DNA from: Diplonema papillatum
Taxonomy: Eukaryota; Euglenozoa; Diplonemea; Diplonemida; Diplonemidae
Length of the DNA stretch: 64,000 bases
Direction: 5' to 3'
NCBI GenBank assembly: GCA_030068145.1
Contig: JAPJBO010000212.1
Span: 186,001 to 250,000, forward strand
Positions 32,409-42,965 of the stretch are shown here, piece by piece (position 1 is the first letter of the stretch; every line of letters starts with the position of its first letter). A program made the translations under genes and the position numbers. The notes under the pieces are model-generated. The model had not been told where the DNA came from, searched no databases, and saw nothing but the letters and a program-made list of their open reading frames with translations.

Positions 32409-35400
32409 ATGCGTCTTCTGTCGCTCCTGCCCCTCGTGCATCTCGGGGCGGCGCAGCTGCTGGGAGGGTACCTGTGCATAGACGGCTTGTTCCCGTGCCG
32501 CGCCGGGAACACGTGCGTGGTGACGCCGCCGAAGCGGGTCGGGCGGTGCGTCGCGGACCCGCTGGCGCTGGGCGACGCGTGCGAGGGGAGGCCGAAGGAC
32601 TGCCCGGCCGGCTTGGCGTGCAGGCCCGAGACGGAGGGCGCGCCGCCCACGTGCCAGAGGCCGATGTGCGACGGGAGGAAAAGCTGCACCGACGCCGCTT
32701 GCGTGGACGGGACGGTCTGCAGGGCAGACCCAGCCTCACCGGAAAAATGCTGCTTCGAGGACGGCTGCAGGCTCGTCCGCTGTATGGCCGGGTCCATTTG
32801 CGAGATTGACTCGCTCGGGTCCCCGCGGTGCAGGAAAAGCTGCGAAACCACGTGCGGGCAGCTGGTTCCGCACGGTTGGGCCGGGGCCGACGACGGGTCG
32901 AACGGGTGCAACACGTGCTTCTGCTCGGACGGGGGCATGATCTGCACGAAGCGAGCCTGTCCGAGGTTGCCTTGCCCGGGCGACGTCTGCAAGGGGAGGT
33001 TGCCATGTGGCGGCTTCGCCGGGTTGGCATGCGCGGGGGAAGGGCAGGTATGCGTCGACGATCCGACCGACGGTTGCAACCCGGCGGGTGGGGGTGCAGA
33101 CTGCGTCGGGTGCTGTGTGGCGGCCACGTGTGCGGCTACGCGGTGCCCGGAAGGCAAGCTGTGCCAATTGGATGCGTCAGGCGCTCCGGTTTGCGTGGAC
33201 CGGCCGAGCATCTGCTGCCTCCCGCCCCTGCGGTGCCCCGCTGGAACCGAGATGGCGCCTTCCTGCGCGGACGACGAACTCGAAGCAGGGACCTGCGCGT
33301 TCCACCAGATCTGCTGCGATCGGTTCCTGTGCCGCGCGAAGCCCGCTCCTCCGGCAGTTTGCGAAGGCAAGAAGTTCTGTGGAGGCATAGCTGGGCTGCT
33401 CTGTGCAAGCGGCGAAACGTGCATCGACATTCCCGACGACGGCTGCGACGTCAAAACTGGCGGGAGAGACTGCGGCGGGTGCTGCGTGGCGGACAGATGC
33501 CCGTCCACGAGGTGCCCAGAAGGCAAGCTGTGCCAACCGGACGCGACCGGCGCACCGGCTTGCGTGGACACACCGCGAATTTGTTGCCTCTCGCCTCTGC
33601 GATGCCCCGAGGGGACCGAGATGACGCCGTCTTGCAAGGACGAAGAACTCGAAGCAGGGACTTGCGAGTTCCACCAGATCTGCTGCGATCGGTTCCTGTG
33701 CCGCGCGAAGCCCGCTCCTCCGGCGGTTTGCGAAGGCAAGAAGTCCTGCGGCGGCATTGCGGGGCTGCTCTGCGGAAGCGGGGAAACGTGCATTGACGTT
33801 CCCAACGACGGCTGCGATGTCAAAACTGGCGGGAGAGATTGTGGCGGCTGCTGTGTGGCAGACACGTGTCCGTCGACTGTTTGCGAAGGCGGTCTGATGT
33901 GCACGCTCGACGCTCAGGGTGCGCCCCAATGCACGAAGGCGCCTGTGTCGTGTTGTCTAGCTATGCCAGTCTGCCCAGTCAACGCAGTAGAGGTCAAGTC
34001 CTGCACTGTGGAGGAGTTTGCCTCCGGCGCGTGCAAGTACGAACAGATGTGTTGCAGCCGGATTCTGTGCAAAACTCAGGTGTCAACGATGGTTTGTGAC
34101 GGCAAGAACAGCTGCAATATTGGTGGCCTGTCGTGCGAGCAAGACATGTTGTGTGTCGACTTCCCTCGTGACGACTGCGACCCGCTCATCGGGGACGCGA
34201 ACTGCCGCGGCTGCTGCGTTGCAGACGATTGCTTGACGACGCGATGCCAGCCGAACCACGTCTGTGCACTCGATGCGTTCGGTCGCGGTTTGTGCGAAAA
34301 GGCACCCGACGCGTGCTGCGACGCCGTTGCAACGTGCCCTGTGGGAACGCACGCAGTGAAAGACTGCACCGACGCATCGTTGAAGGATGGCACGTGCACA
34401 TACCGCTCTGTGTGCTGTGACCGCGTTGCTTGCCAACTGGACGACGTCCAGTCCGGAGTTTGCGACAAGGCGAAAGCGTGCGGTGGCATCGCCGGCATTC
34501 AGTGCTCCAGCGCAGCAGAAGTTTGCATCGACAATCCCGACGACAACTGCGATCCGAAGACTGGCGGAGCAGACTGCGGAGGTTGCTGCGTACCTAATCT
34601 GTGCCCGTCAACACGATGCGACAGCGGGCTTCTGTGCTCGTTGGATGCTCAGGGCGCTCCGCAATGCACGAAGCCGCCGCTTGTGTGCTGTGACGCAATA
34701 GCAGTTTGCCCTGCGAACACAATGCAGGTCAAGAGTTGCACCGACGTTGAAATCGCATCAGGCGAATGCAGGCACGTACAGGTGTGCTGTGACAGGATCC
34801 TGTGCAAGGCGGAAGTCACGATTTCAGGAATCTGCGACAACGCCCAGATGTGCGGGGGTTTTGCAGGGATCGAATGCAAAAGCTCAGCAGAAGTTTGCAT
34901 CGACAATCCCGACGACAACTGCGACCCGACGACCGGCGGAGCAGACTGCGGAGGTTGCTGCGTACCTAATCTGTGCCCGTCAACACGATGCGACAGCGGG
35001 CTTCTGTGCTCGTTGGATGCTCAGGGCGCTCCGCAATGCACGAAGCCGCCGCTCGCGTGCTGTGACGCAATAGCAGTCTGCCCTGCGAACACGATTCAAG
35101 TCAGGGGTTGCACTGACGACGAACTCGCGTCGGGCCAATGCTCGTTTGTACAGATGTGCTGCGACAGGATCCTGTGCAAGGCAGAAGCGGCTGCCCCGGG
35201 GATCTGCGAAAAGGCGCAGATGTGCGGGGGTATTGCAGGGATTCGATGCGAGGGTTCAACAGAAGTCTGCATCGACAATCCTGACGACGACTGCGACCCG
35301 AAGAACGGTGGAGCAGACTGCGGAGGTTGCTGCGTACCTAATCTGTGCCCGTCAACACGATGTGACAGCGGGCTTCTGTGCTCGTTGGATGCTCAGGGGG

Positions 35401-38400
35401 CTCCGCAATGCACGAAGCCGCCGCTTGTGTGCTGTGACGCAATAGCAGTTTGCCCTGCGAACACAATGCAGGTCAAGAGTTGCACCGACGTTGAAATCGC
35501 ATCAGGCGAATGCAGGCACGTACAGGTGTGCTGTGACAGGATCCTGTGCAAGGCGGACACGATTTCAGGAATCTGCGACAACGCCCAGATGTGCGGGGGT
35601 TTTGCAGGGATCGAATGCAAAAGCTCAGCAGAAGTTTGCATCGACAATCCCGACGACCACTGCGACCCGACGACCGGCGGAGCAGACTGCGCAGGGTGCT
35701 GCGTACCTAATCTGTGCCCGTCAACACGATGCGACAGCGGGCTTCTGTGCTCGTTGGATGCTCAGGGCGCTCCGCAATGCACGAAGCCGCCGCTCGCGTG
35801 CTGTGACGCAATAGCAGTCTGCCCTGCGAACACGATTCAAGTCAGGGGTTGCACTGACGACGAACTCGCGTCGGGCCAATGCTCGTTTGTACAGATGTGC
35901 TGCGACAGGATCCTGTGCAAGGCAGAAGCGGCTGCCCCGGGGATCTGCGAAAAGGCGCAGATGTGCGGGGGTATTGCAGGGATTCGATGCGAGGGTTCAA
36001 CAGAAGTCTGCATCGACAATCCTGACGACGACTGCGACCCGAAGAACGGTGGAGCAGACTGCGGAGGTTGCTGCGTACCTAATCTGTGCCCGTCAACACG
36101 ATGTGACAGCGGGCTTCTGTGCTCGTTGGATGCTCAGGGCGCTCCGCAATGCACGAAGCCGCCGCTTGTGTGCTGTGACGCAATAGCAGTTTGCCCTGCG
36201 AACACAATGCAGGTCAAGAGTTGCACCGACGTTGAGCTCGCATCAGGCGAATGCATGCACGTACAGGTGTGCTGTGACAGGATCCTGTGCAAGGCGGAAG
36301 TCACGATTTCAGGGATCTGCGACAACGCCCAAATGTGCGGGGGTTTTGCAGGGATCGAATGCAAAAGCTCAGCAGAAGTTTGCATCGACAATCCCGACGA
36401 CAACTGCGACCCGACGACCGGCGGAGCAGACTGCGGAGGTTGCTGCGTACCTAATCTGTGCCCGTCAACACGATGCGACAGCGGGCTTCTGTGCTCGTTG
36501 GATGCTCAGGGCGCTCCGCAATGCACGAAGCCGCCGCTCGCGTGCTGTGACGCAATAGCAGTCTGCCCTGCGAACACGATTCAAGTCAGGGGTTGCACTG
36601 ACGACGAACTCGCGTCGGGCCAATGCTCGTTTGTACAGATGTGCTGCGACAGGATCCTGTGCAAGGCAGAAGCGGCTGCCCCGGGGATCTGCGAAAAGGC
36701 GCAGATGTGCGGGGGTATTGCAGGGATTCGATGCGAGGGTTCAACAGAAGTCTGCATCGACAATCCTGACGACGACTGCGACCCGAAGAACGGTGGAGCA
36801 GACTGCGGAGGTTGCTGCGTACCTAATCTGTGCCCGTCAACACGATGTGACAGCGGGCTTCTGTGCTCGTTGGATGCTCAGGGCGCTCCGCAATGCACGA
36901 AGCCGCCGCTTGTGTGCTGTGACGCGATAGCAGTTTGCCCTGCGAACACAATGCAGGTCAAGAGTTGCACCGACGTTGAGCTCGCATCAGGCGAATGCAT
37001 GCACGTACAGGTGTGCTGTGACAGGATCCTGTGCAAGGCGGAAGTCACGATTTCAGGGATCTGCGACAACGCCCAAATGTGCGGGGGTTTTGCAGGGATC
37101 GAATGCAAAAGCTCAGCAGAAGTTTGCATCGACAATCCCGACGACAACTGCGACCCGACGACCGGCGGAGCAGACTGCGGAGGTTGCTGCGTACCTAATC
37201 TGTGCCCGTCAACACGATGCGACAGCGGGCTTCTGTGCTCGTTGGATGCTCAGGGCGCTCCGCAATGCACGAAGCCGCCGCTCGCGTGCTGTGACGCAAT
37301 AGCAGTCTGCCCTGCGAACACGATTCAAGTCAGGGGTTGCACTGACGACGAACTCGCGTCGGGCCAATGCTCGTTTGTACAGATGTGCTGCGACAGGATC
37401 CTGTGCAAGGCAGAAGCGGCTGCCCCGGGGATCTGCGAAAAGGCGCAGATGTGCGGGGGTATTGCAGGGATTCGATGCGAGGGTTCAACAGAAGTCTGCA
37501 TCGACAATCCTGACGACGACTGCGACCCGAAGAACGGTGGAGCAGACTGCGGAGGTTGCTGCGTACCTAATCTGTGCCCGTCAACACGATGTGACAGCGG
37601 GCTTCTGTGCTCGTTGGATGCTCAGGGCACACCGCAATGTACGAAGCCGCCGCTTGTGTGCTGTGACGCAATAGCAGTTTGCCCTACGAACACGATTCAA
37701 GTCAGGGGTTGCACTGACGAAGAACTCGCATCAGGCGAATGCATGCACGTACAGATGTGCTGCGACAGGATCCTGTGCAAGGCGGAAGTCACGATTTCAG
37801 GAATCTGCGACAACGCCCAGATGTGCGGGGGTATTGCAGGGATCGAATGCAAAAGCTCAGCAGATGTTTGCATCCCCAATCCCGACGACAACTGCGACCC
37901 GACGACCGGCGGAGCAGACTGTGCAGGATGTTGTGTCCCTGATCTGTGCCCGTCGACACGATGCGACAGCGGCCTTCTGTGCTCGATGGGTGCTCAGGGC
38001 GCTCCGCAATGCACAAAGCCGCCGCTTGGGTGCTGTCGCGCGATACCCACGTGTCCTGCGAACACGATGGAAGTTAAGTCGTGCACTGATGGTGAACTGG
38101 CATCAGGCCAGTGCAGATATGTACAGATGTGCTGCGACCGGATCCTGTGCAAGGCAGAGGTGGCAGCTCCGGGGATCTGCGAAAATGCGCAGATGTGCGG
38201 GGGTATTGCAGGAATTGAATGCAAAAGCTCAGCAGAAGTTTGCATCCCCAATCCCGACGACAACTGCGACCCGACGACCGGCGGAGCAGACTGCGCAGGG
38301 TGCTGCGTAGTAGATGGGTGCAGGTCGACGCAGTGCAAGGGTACTGACCTTTGCTCCATCGATGGCGCGACTGGGTTGCCGAAGTGCTCGCCCAGGCCTC

Positions 38401-39353
38401 GCCTTTGCTGCGCAGCTGCCGCCATGTGCCCGGGAGGGACAGAAATGGTGACGTCGTGCTCGGACGCTGAGTTTGCCTCGGGGGAGTGCCATTTTGCGCA
38501 GATGTGCTGCTCCCGTGTTCTGTGCAGGGTCGTGGCCGAGGAGCCCCGGTTCTGTGTGGACAAGGAACCGTGCAGCCCGGGCGCGAAGGTGTCGCCGTGC
38601 GGGCCGAGCGACGTGTGCCTCGACGATCCGGACGACGCCTGCGACCCGGCGTCCGACGCAGAGTGCCCGGGCTGCTGCGCGTTGAACATGTGCCAGACCG
38701 CGAAGTGCTCGGCCGGGTACAGCTGCCACCTCGACGAGCGCGGCAACGCGCGGTGCCTCGCGGACTGCGCGTCAACCTGCGGCGCTCCCGTCCGCCACGG
38801 CTGGGCCGGCTCCGACGACGGAAGCAACGCCTGCAACTTGTGCTCGTGCCACGACGGCAGCATGACATGCACCAAGGAAGCATGCCCCAAGGCGACCTGC
38901 CCGTACTGTGCGGGGAAGTCAACGTGCGGTGGAAAACTGGGTGCCTGCCGCTCTCAAGGGACGGTGTGCAAGGACGACCCGAGTGACAAATGCGATCCGA
39001 TGAAGGGCGGTAAGGATTGCACCGGGTGTTGCGAGATGAACCCTTGCTTTGCGACGGACTGCAAGCAAGGGTACACGTGCACGGTGAACGCTGCTGGATG
39101 GGCGGAGTGCAAGCAGGACTGCGAGACGACCTGCGGACGACGCGTCGGACACGGTTACAACGGGCCCGACGACGGGCCCAACGAATGCAACCGCTGCACG
39201 TGCGACGACGGCGTTTTCGGCTCGTGCACGGAGCTGCTGTGCGACGGGGGCTCGTGCCCCAAGGTGTCCCCTTGCGACGGCTATCCTTGCGAGCCCGGCA
39301 CGGCCTGCGTCGTGCTCAACGGCAGCGCCACGTGCCTGGCCACTCCGCAGTAG
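32409..39353 (+). CDS. Giant secreted cysteine-rich repeat protein 2
   Basis: A single 2,314-codon exon. The ATG at 32409 opens a signal peptide (MRLLSLLPLVHLGAA) and a head domain matching that of protein 1. One VWC/pacifastin-like module (about 145-186) follows, then fifteen modules of about 120-125 residues with the core CIDNPDDxCDPxxGGADCxGCC, then module 16, a VWC-like module, module 17, and a second VWC-like module. The C-terminus is a small six-Cys-type tail (CDGYPCEPGTACVVL, residues about 2283-2314). Modules 6-13 form four nearly identical two-module blocks, 741-744 bases apart. In one block VTI is shortened, which explains the 741 spacing. No membrane anchor is visible. The repeat core resembles Cys-rich modules seen in secreted proteins of many microbial eukaryotes; the function is not known. 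Transcription probably runs from the leader GCCCGTAAGGAAGAAAACTA, repeated before each copy. Confidence 0.9.
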   Translation: MRLLSLLPLVHLGAAQLLGGYLCIDGLFPCRAGNTCVVTPPKRVGRCVADPLALGDACEGRPKDCPAGLACRPETEGAPPTCQRPMCDGRKSCTDAACVDGTVCRADPASPEKCCFEDGCRLVRCMAGSICEIDSLGSPRCRKSCETTCGQLVPHGWAGADDGSNGCNTCFCSDGGMICTKRACPRLPCPGDVCKGRLPCGGFAGLACAGEGQVCVDDPTDGCNPAGGGADCVGCCVAATCAATRCPEGKLCQLDASGAPVCVDRPSICCLPPLRCPAGTEMAPSCADDELEAGTCAFHQICCDRFLCRAKPAPPAVCEGKKFCGGIAGLLCASGETCIDIPDDGCDVKTGGRDCGGCCVADRCPSTRCPEGKLCQPDATGAPACVDTPRICCLSPLRCPEGTEMTPSCKDEELEAGTCEFHQICCDRFLCRAKPAPPAVCEGKKSCGGIAGLLCGSGETCIDVPNDGCDVKTGGRDCGGCCVADTCPSTVCEGGLMCTLDAQGAPQCTKAPVSCCLAMPVCPVNAVEVKSCTVEEFASGACKYEQMCCSRILCKTQVSTMVCDGKNSCNIGGLSCEQDMLCVDFPRDDCDPLIGDANCRGCCVADDCLTTRCQPNHVCALDAFGRGLCEKAPDACCDAVATCPVGTHAVKDCTDASLKDGTCTYRSVCCDRVACQLDDVQSGVCDKAKACGGIAGIQCSSAAEVCIDNPDDNCDPKTGGADCGGCCVPNLCPSTRCDSGLLCSLDAQGAPQCTKPPLVCCDAIAVCPANTMQVKSCTDVEIASGECRHVQVCCDRILCKAEVTISGICDNAQMCGGFAGIECKSSAEVCIDNPDDNCDPTTGGADCGGCCVPNLCPSTRCDSGLLCSLDAQGAPQCTKPPLACCDAIAVCPANTIQVRGCTDDELASGQCSFVQMCCDRILCKAEAAAPGICEKAQMCGGIAGIRCEGSTEVCIDNPDDDCDPKNGGADCGGCCVPNLCPSTRCDSGLLCSLDAQGAPQCTKPPLVCCDAIAVCPANTMQVKSCTDVEIASGECRHVQVCCDRILCKADTISGICDNAQMCGGFAGIECKSSAEVCIDNPDDHCDPTTGGADCAGCCVPNLCPSTRCDSGLLCSLDAQGAPQCTKPPLACCDAIAVCPANTIQVRGCTDDELASGQCSFVQMCCDRILCKAEAAAPGICEKAQMCGGIAGIRCEGSTEVCIDNPDDDCDPKNGGADCGGCCVPNLCPSTRCDSGLLCSLDAQGAPQCTKPPLVCCDAIAVCPANTMQVKSCTDVELASGECMHVQVCCDRILCKAEVTISGICDNAQMCGGFAGIECKSSAEVCIDNPDDNCDPTTGGADCGGCCVPNLCPSTRCDSGLLCSLDAQGAPQCTKPPLACCDAIAVCPANTIQVRGCTDDELASGQCSFVQMCCDRILCKAEAAAPGICEKAQMCGGIAGIRCEGSTEVCIDNPDDDCDPKNGGADCGGCCVPNLCPSTRCDSGLLCSLDAQGAPQCTKPPLVCCDAIAVCPANTMQVKSCTDVELASGECMHVQVCCDRILCKAEVTISGICDNAQMCGGFAGIECKSSAEVCIDNPDDNCDPTTGGADCGGCCVPNLCPSTRCDSGLLCSLDAQGAPQCTKPPLACCDAIAVCPANTIQVRGCTDDELASGQCSFVQMCCDRILCKAEAAAPGICEKAQMCGGIAGIRCEGSTEVCIDNPDDDCDPKNGGADCGGCCVPNLCPSTRCDSGLLCSLDAQGTPQCTKPPLVCCDAIAVCPTNTIQVRGCTDEELASGECMHVQMCCDRILCKAEVTISGICDNAQMCGGIAGIECKSSADVCIPNPDDNCDPTTGGADCAGCCVPDLCPSTRCDSGLLCSMGAQGAPQCTKPPLGCCRAIPTCPANTMEVKSCTDGELASGQCRYVQMCCDRILCKAEVAAPGICENAQMCGGIAGIECKSSAEVCIPNPDDNCDPTTGGADCAGCCVVDGCRSTQCKGTDLCSIDGATGLPKCSPRPRLCCAAAAMCPGGTEMVTSCSDAEFASGECHFAQMCCSRVLCRVVAEEPRFCVDKEPCSPGAKVSPCGPSDVCLDDPDDACDPASDAECPGCCALNMCQTAKCSAGYSCHLDERGNARCLADCASTCGAPVRHGWAGSDDGSNACNLCSCHDGSMTCTKEACPKATCPYCAGKSTCGGKLGACRSQGTVCKDDPSDKCDPMKGGKDCTGCCEMNPCFATDCKQGYTCTVNAAGWAECKQDCETTCGRRVGHGYNGPDDGPNECNRCTCDDGVFGSCTELLCDGGSCPKVSPCDGYPCEPGTACVVLNGSATCLATPQ
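34820..37795 (+). repeat. 744-bp higher-order coding repeat inside giant gene 2
   Basis: Four consecutive two-module blocks (ICDNAQMCGGFAGIEC module plus ICEKAQMCGGIAGIRC module) are almost identical at the nucleotide level. Equivalent points fall at 35096, 35837, 36581 and 37325, i.e. spacings of 741, 744 and 744. Such identity, including silent sites, points to recent unequal crossing-over or gene conversion. Confidence 0.9.
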
Positions 39354-40041
39354 ACAGATTCTCCAGGCCGAAAAAAACGTGGCGAGCCTTGCACGAAGAA
39401 AAAAAAACGTCGAACGACGACACCAGACCTTTGATATTGTCGACCACACAAAAGAGAAGAGGTAAATTGCCCTTATATCCCGGTCCAGAACGAAATTTGT
39501 GCCCTGATATCCCGTTTCGGGGTATGGAGCACAAACTTGTTTTTGCCGGCGTACATGCACACCACAAAAAAGCAAGCAATAGCAAGACAATGGGCGCGTC
39601 ATACCCCATGCCACACAGAAACGAAACAAAACCAGTGCTACTTCAATGCGAGCCTCCACTCTGAAAACTATGGCCCGACCTCCGCTCCCCCTCTTCCGCA
39701 ATCTGATGAAACCAAAACTCACTGAACAAAGCCTCACAAAGGAAAATTGACTTTGAGATGTCAACATAATGCTTTCGCCGCGCGACCCAGGCTTATTGGA
39801 GTTCCGCTATGGGGAGAGGGAGGGCAGTCAAGGCTCGCCCGGCTCTTCCCTTCCCCTATTTCTTTTTTGATTTCCACGTCCCTCCTTTTTTTGTAGCCGG
39901 CACCCTCGTCGTAGTGTGAGAAACCAGGCCAGGAACTCGCCTTGAGAGGCGTGTTTCTCGTTTCCATTTTGCACTTGGCAAACAAAAAGGGGTTGTAGAA
40001 CGTGGGGGGCCCAAGACTACACTCCACGAAGGAATGTATTT
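39354..40041. other. Spacer after giant gene 2
   Basis: No gene. Contains at 39465-39540 an inverted pair of the GCCCTTATATCCC / GATATCCCG type related to the palindromic units at 54.2 and 56.2 kb. Confidence 0.4.
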
Positions 40042-40507
40042 GGTGTCGGTCACAAACAGTCCCGGACATGGCTAGCCGAAAGACCGAATATACAACCCGT
40101 AACCGTATAGCCCTTTCTTGCTCTAAGAGAACCCATTCATGAACGGTCACACGGAGACCCTAAACCCCCGGAATTCAAGCGAACTTTAACTCTAACAACC
40201 CGGCGTCGTTTCCCGATGGCACACTACAGGGTGTCACTTTGAAAAGGCGACAAAAAAAGTGCCCGAAACTGGTAGGTGTCAGTCACAAACAGTCCCGGAC
40301 ATGGCTAGCCGAAAGACCGAATATACAACCCGTAACCGTATAGCCCTTTCTTGCTCTAAGAGAACCCATTCATGAACGGTCACACGGAGACCCTAAACCC
40401 CCGGAATTCAAGCGAACTTTAACTCTAACAACCCGGCGTCGTTTCCCGATGGCACACTACAGGGTGTCACTTTGAAAAGGCGACAAAAAAAGTGCCCGAA
40501 ACTGGTA
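40042..40507 (+). repeat. Perfect-looking 233-bp tandem duplication
   Basis: Two copies, 40042-40274 and 40275-40507, each with GGTGTCRGTCACAAACAGTC, a repeat C copy and TTTCCCGATGGCACACTACA. Their near-identity implies a very recent duplication or an assembly duplication. Confidence 0.85.
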
Positions 40508-42828
40508 GGTGTCAGAGTTGGCAATCTCAGATGTTGCTCTCTCCTTACTGGCCTCTGATCCGAGACGCCCCGGACGGAAACCTGAACACGGGGCTGTTCC
40601 TGGCCTTTTTCTCCGCTCTGACACTTCGAGAGATCAACCGTCTACTATCGTTTCACCACTCTCCTGCTTTTATTTTTGTGTTTGAATTAGCACCTGCTTT
40701 GTAGGAAATGCTCGAGGAGGCCGTCAGTTGCAAACCTCAAGGGGTGAGATGTTGACCGTTGCAGCAGGAGTCCACATCTCAAGAGGTGTACCGAAATGGA
40801 AACGGAATTACCATACGAAGAGGTGTGGAATGGATGCGAGAGGAAGCAACACCGGGGTCGATAGTCAAACACCTGAATCGTGCTCGTCTCAAGTCTTATT
40901 CTAACTCGTCTCTCTCTCTCTTATTTCCCACCTCTTCGATGTCTCCCGACTCCTCCAACACACCTGTTACGGCAAATCGGTATCACCGCGATACCGTGCA
41001 CGGCACAAGCGGTTCTTACAGTGATGTAAAAAAAATACCTCTCCGCAATTCCCTGTCCCCCCGCCCAAGCGAAATCGCGGAAAAGTCTGTGGATGTGCCA
41101 TTGAGCAAGTCAGCCCCCCCACTCTATCTTCTGGTCACCTGTACCTTACGCGTGCAATAGCCAGCTAGGCACTCCAGTGCTTCCGCACCCGTCAACATGT
41201 TTGCTCCGAACGAATCTGTAAAATCGACCTCGTGCAAAGATGTCGGTCGCGACCCGCACCCAAGCAACAGGAAGGGGGTTGACTTGCTAACAATCTATCC
41301 TTGGACTCATGAACGCCGCAGCCCTTTCCTCCTCCGCCAGCGACGGTGAAAAGCAGCTCCGCTTGAACGGAAGACACCGTCATTGTTGTCACTGAGCATC
41401 TATCCATGGGTTTTCTCCTTTGGTTCCCACCTGAACAGGAATGTGAAATTGATGTCGTCGCACCTACTGGGATCCCCCAGCGACAAAATGGCCCACCACC
41501 CGCGGAACTGATACCCGCAGCAAAGGCAAAATGTATCCAAAGTAAAAATACCAACAACGTCGGCTACTCGCCCCGGCTCCCGGGGCGGGGCGGAGCGGGT
41601 CTTTCGCGGATTAGAGTCCCGGCGTCTGCACTCCTCCACAGAGCTGGCGGCCGTTGCCTCTTGGTCGCAAAACGAAGCGAAACGAGACCGAGATCAACGA
41701 GATCGATCGTGGGGCTTCCTTGGTTTCGAGGAGGGAAATCGAGGCATGGCCATCCTTCCGAATGATGATTCAGAGGCTCGCAAAACGAGTGTCTGGATGC
41801 GGCTGCCACACGTATTGATGGTGATACTGATAGTAAAAAAGACTGCTCGTCGTCCTTCGAGATCGACGGTCCCACAATCAGAAAAGCCCAAGAAAAAAAA
41901 AAGCAACGACGATTTTTTTTGTGCGGTCGACATATATCCAGGGCATTAGCTTGGTCTCCGGCACATTTTCCAAATGTGGACCGCTAACGGCTTTTTGCGT
42001 CCTCACTCAGGGATGGGCTCAACACGTATCTTCACGACAATGCTGAGCCCGAAGTGCCTCGGATTGCACATTGGCCACCTTTGCCGGGGGGCTGGGTGAT
42101 GGTGCAGTGCCATTCTTTTTTGAAAGTATGCCAAGGGAATAGTTGACTAGACCTCTTGAGTTTGTGCTGGGGAGTCGGGAGAACCTACAAAGCCAAAAGC
42201 AGGACCGACCCCCCCGTTCGTGAGAAAAAGCGAAGAAGAAAAACACCTTCTTTTTTCCATCTATCTTTGTCAAGAGCTGCAACTCAACTATTCTTCTTTT
42301 TCGCCGCCGGCTTTTCCAAATTTGGACTGACAGTCCAAATGTGGATATAGAAGCTAATCCCCTGCGTATATCATCGACTGCACAAAAAAAAAAAAAAAAG
42401 AACGAGATCCTTTACAATCCGGGCTCTCACAAGGAAACTTCATTCGAAAACACTCAACCACAAGAAAACATTTGTTCAACGCCGCGGGTCAGACGGGGCA
42501 GACTTTCAAGTCTTGGAATTCCGAGCGCGAGCACGAATGAAGGCGCAAAGAAAAGTGTTGTGGCCTCCCGGCGTTTCTTTCTCCTGGCAATTCATGCCAA
42601 ATAGTCAAGCATTCGATCGTGCTCGGCGGGTTTGATTTGTAAGAAACACGTCATGATGCACTTGACTCGGTTGCACGGGTGGCCGAATATCTTTTTGCTT
42701 TCTTTTTTTTTTTCACGCCCTCCCGCTCCCCGCCCCAGAAAAATGCTCAAACCCCTCTCTCGACAGCTAAGGGTCTTCACGTTACGAGGAAGGCGATGAG
42801 AACTCCCCAGAAAAGAAAAGAAGAAGGC
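40508..42828. other. Stretch without a supported gene
   Basis: Contains a repeat A piece (40683-40740), poly-A runs (for example 42382-42398) and many short conflicting ORFs. The minus strand near 41560-41640 translates in one frame to RRDSNPRK, a phrase sometimes produced by tRNA-derived DNA, but no tRNA fold was found. Confidence 0.35.
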
Positions 42829-42965
42829 CGCTCCTGGTCCAGGAACGTGACGGTCAATCACAGCTTGCAAAGCTTGAGTCAGAGGCAGCACAGTGCTCCA
42901 ACCCCGTCCGCTTTGCCCTGTGGGCTGACCGTCTCGACGACCTCGTGTTCAGTACTCTCGCTCTG
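42829..42965 (-). repeat. Dispersed repeat B, partial copy
   Basis: Carries GCTCCTGGTCCAGGAACGTG, CAGCTTGCAAAGCTTGAGTC and TGACCGTCTCGACGA in the inverted orientation; the second half of the family is missing. Confidence 0.65.

Noticed and set aside
32396-33904. 502-codon minus-strand ORF opposite giant gene 2
   Set aside because: Same cause as above; the repetitive Pro/Ser/His product mirrors the plus-strand modules.
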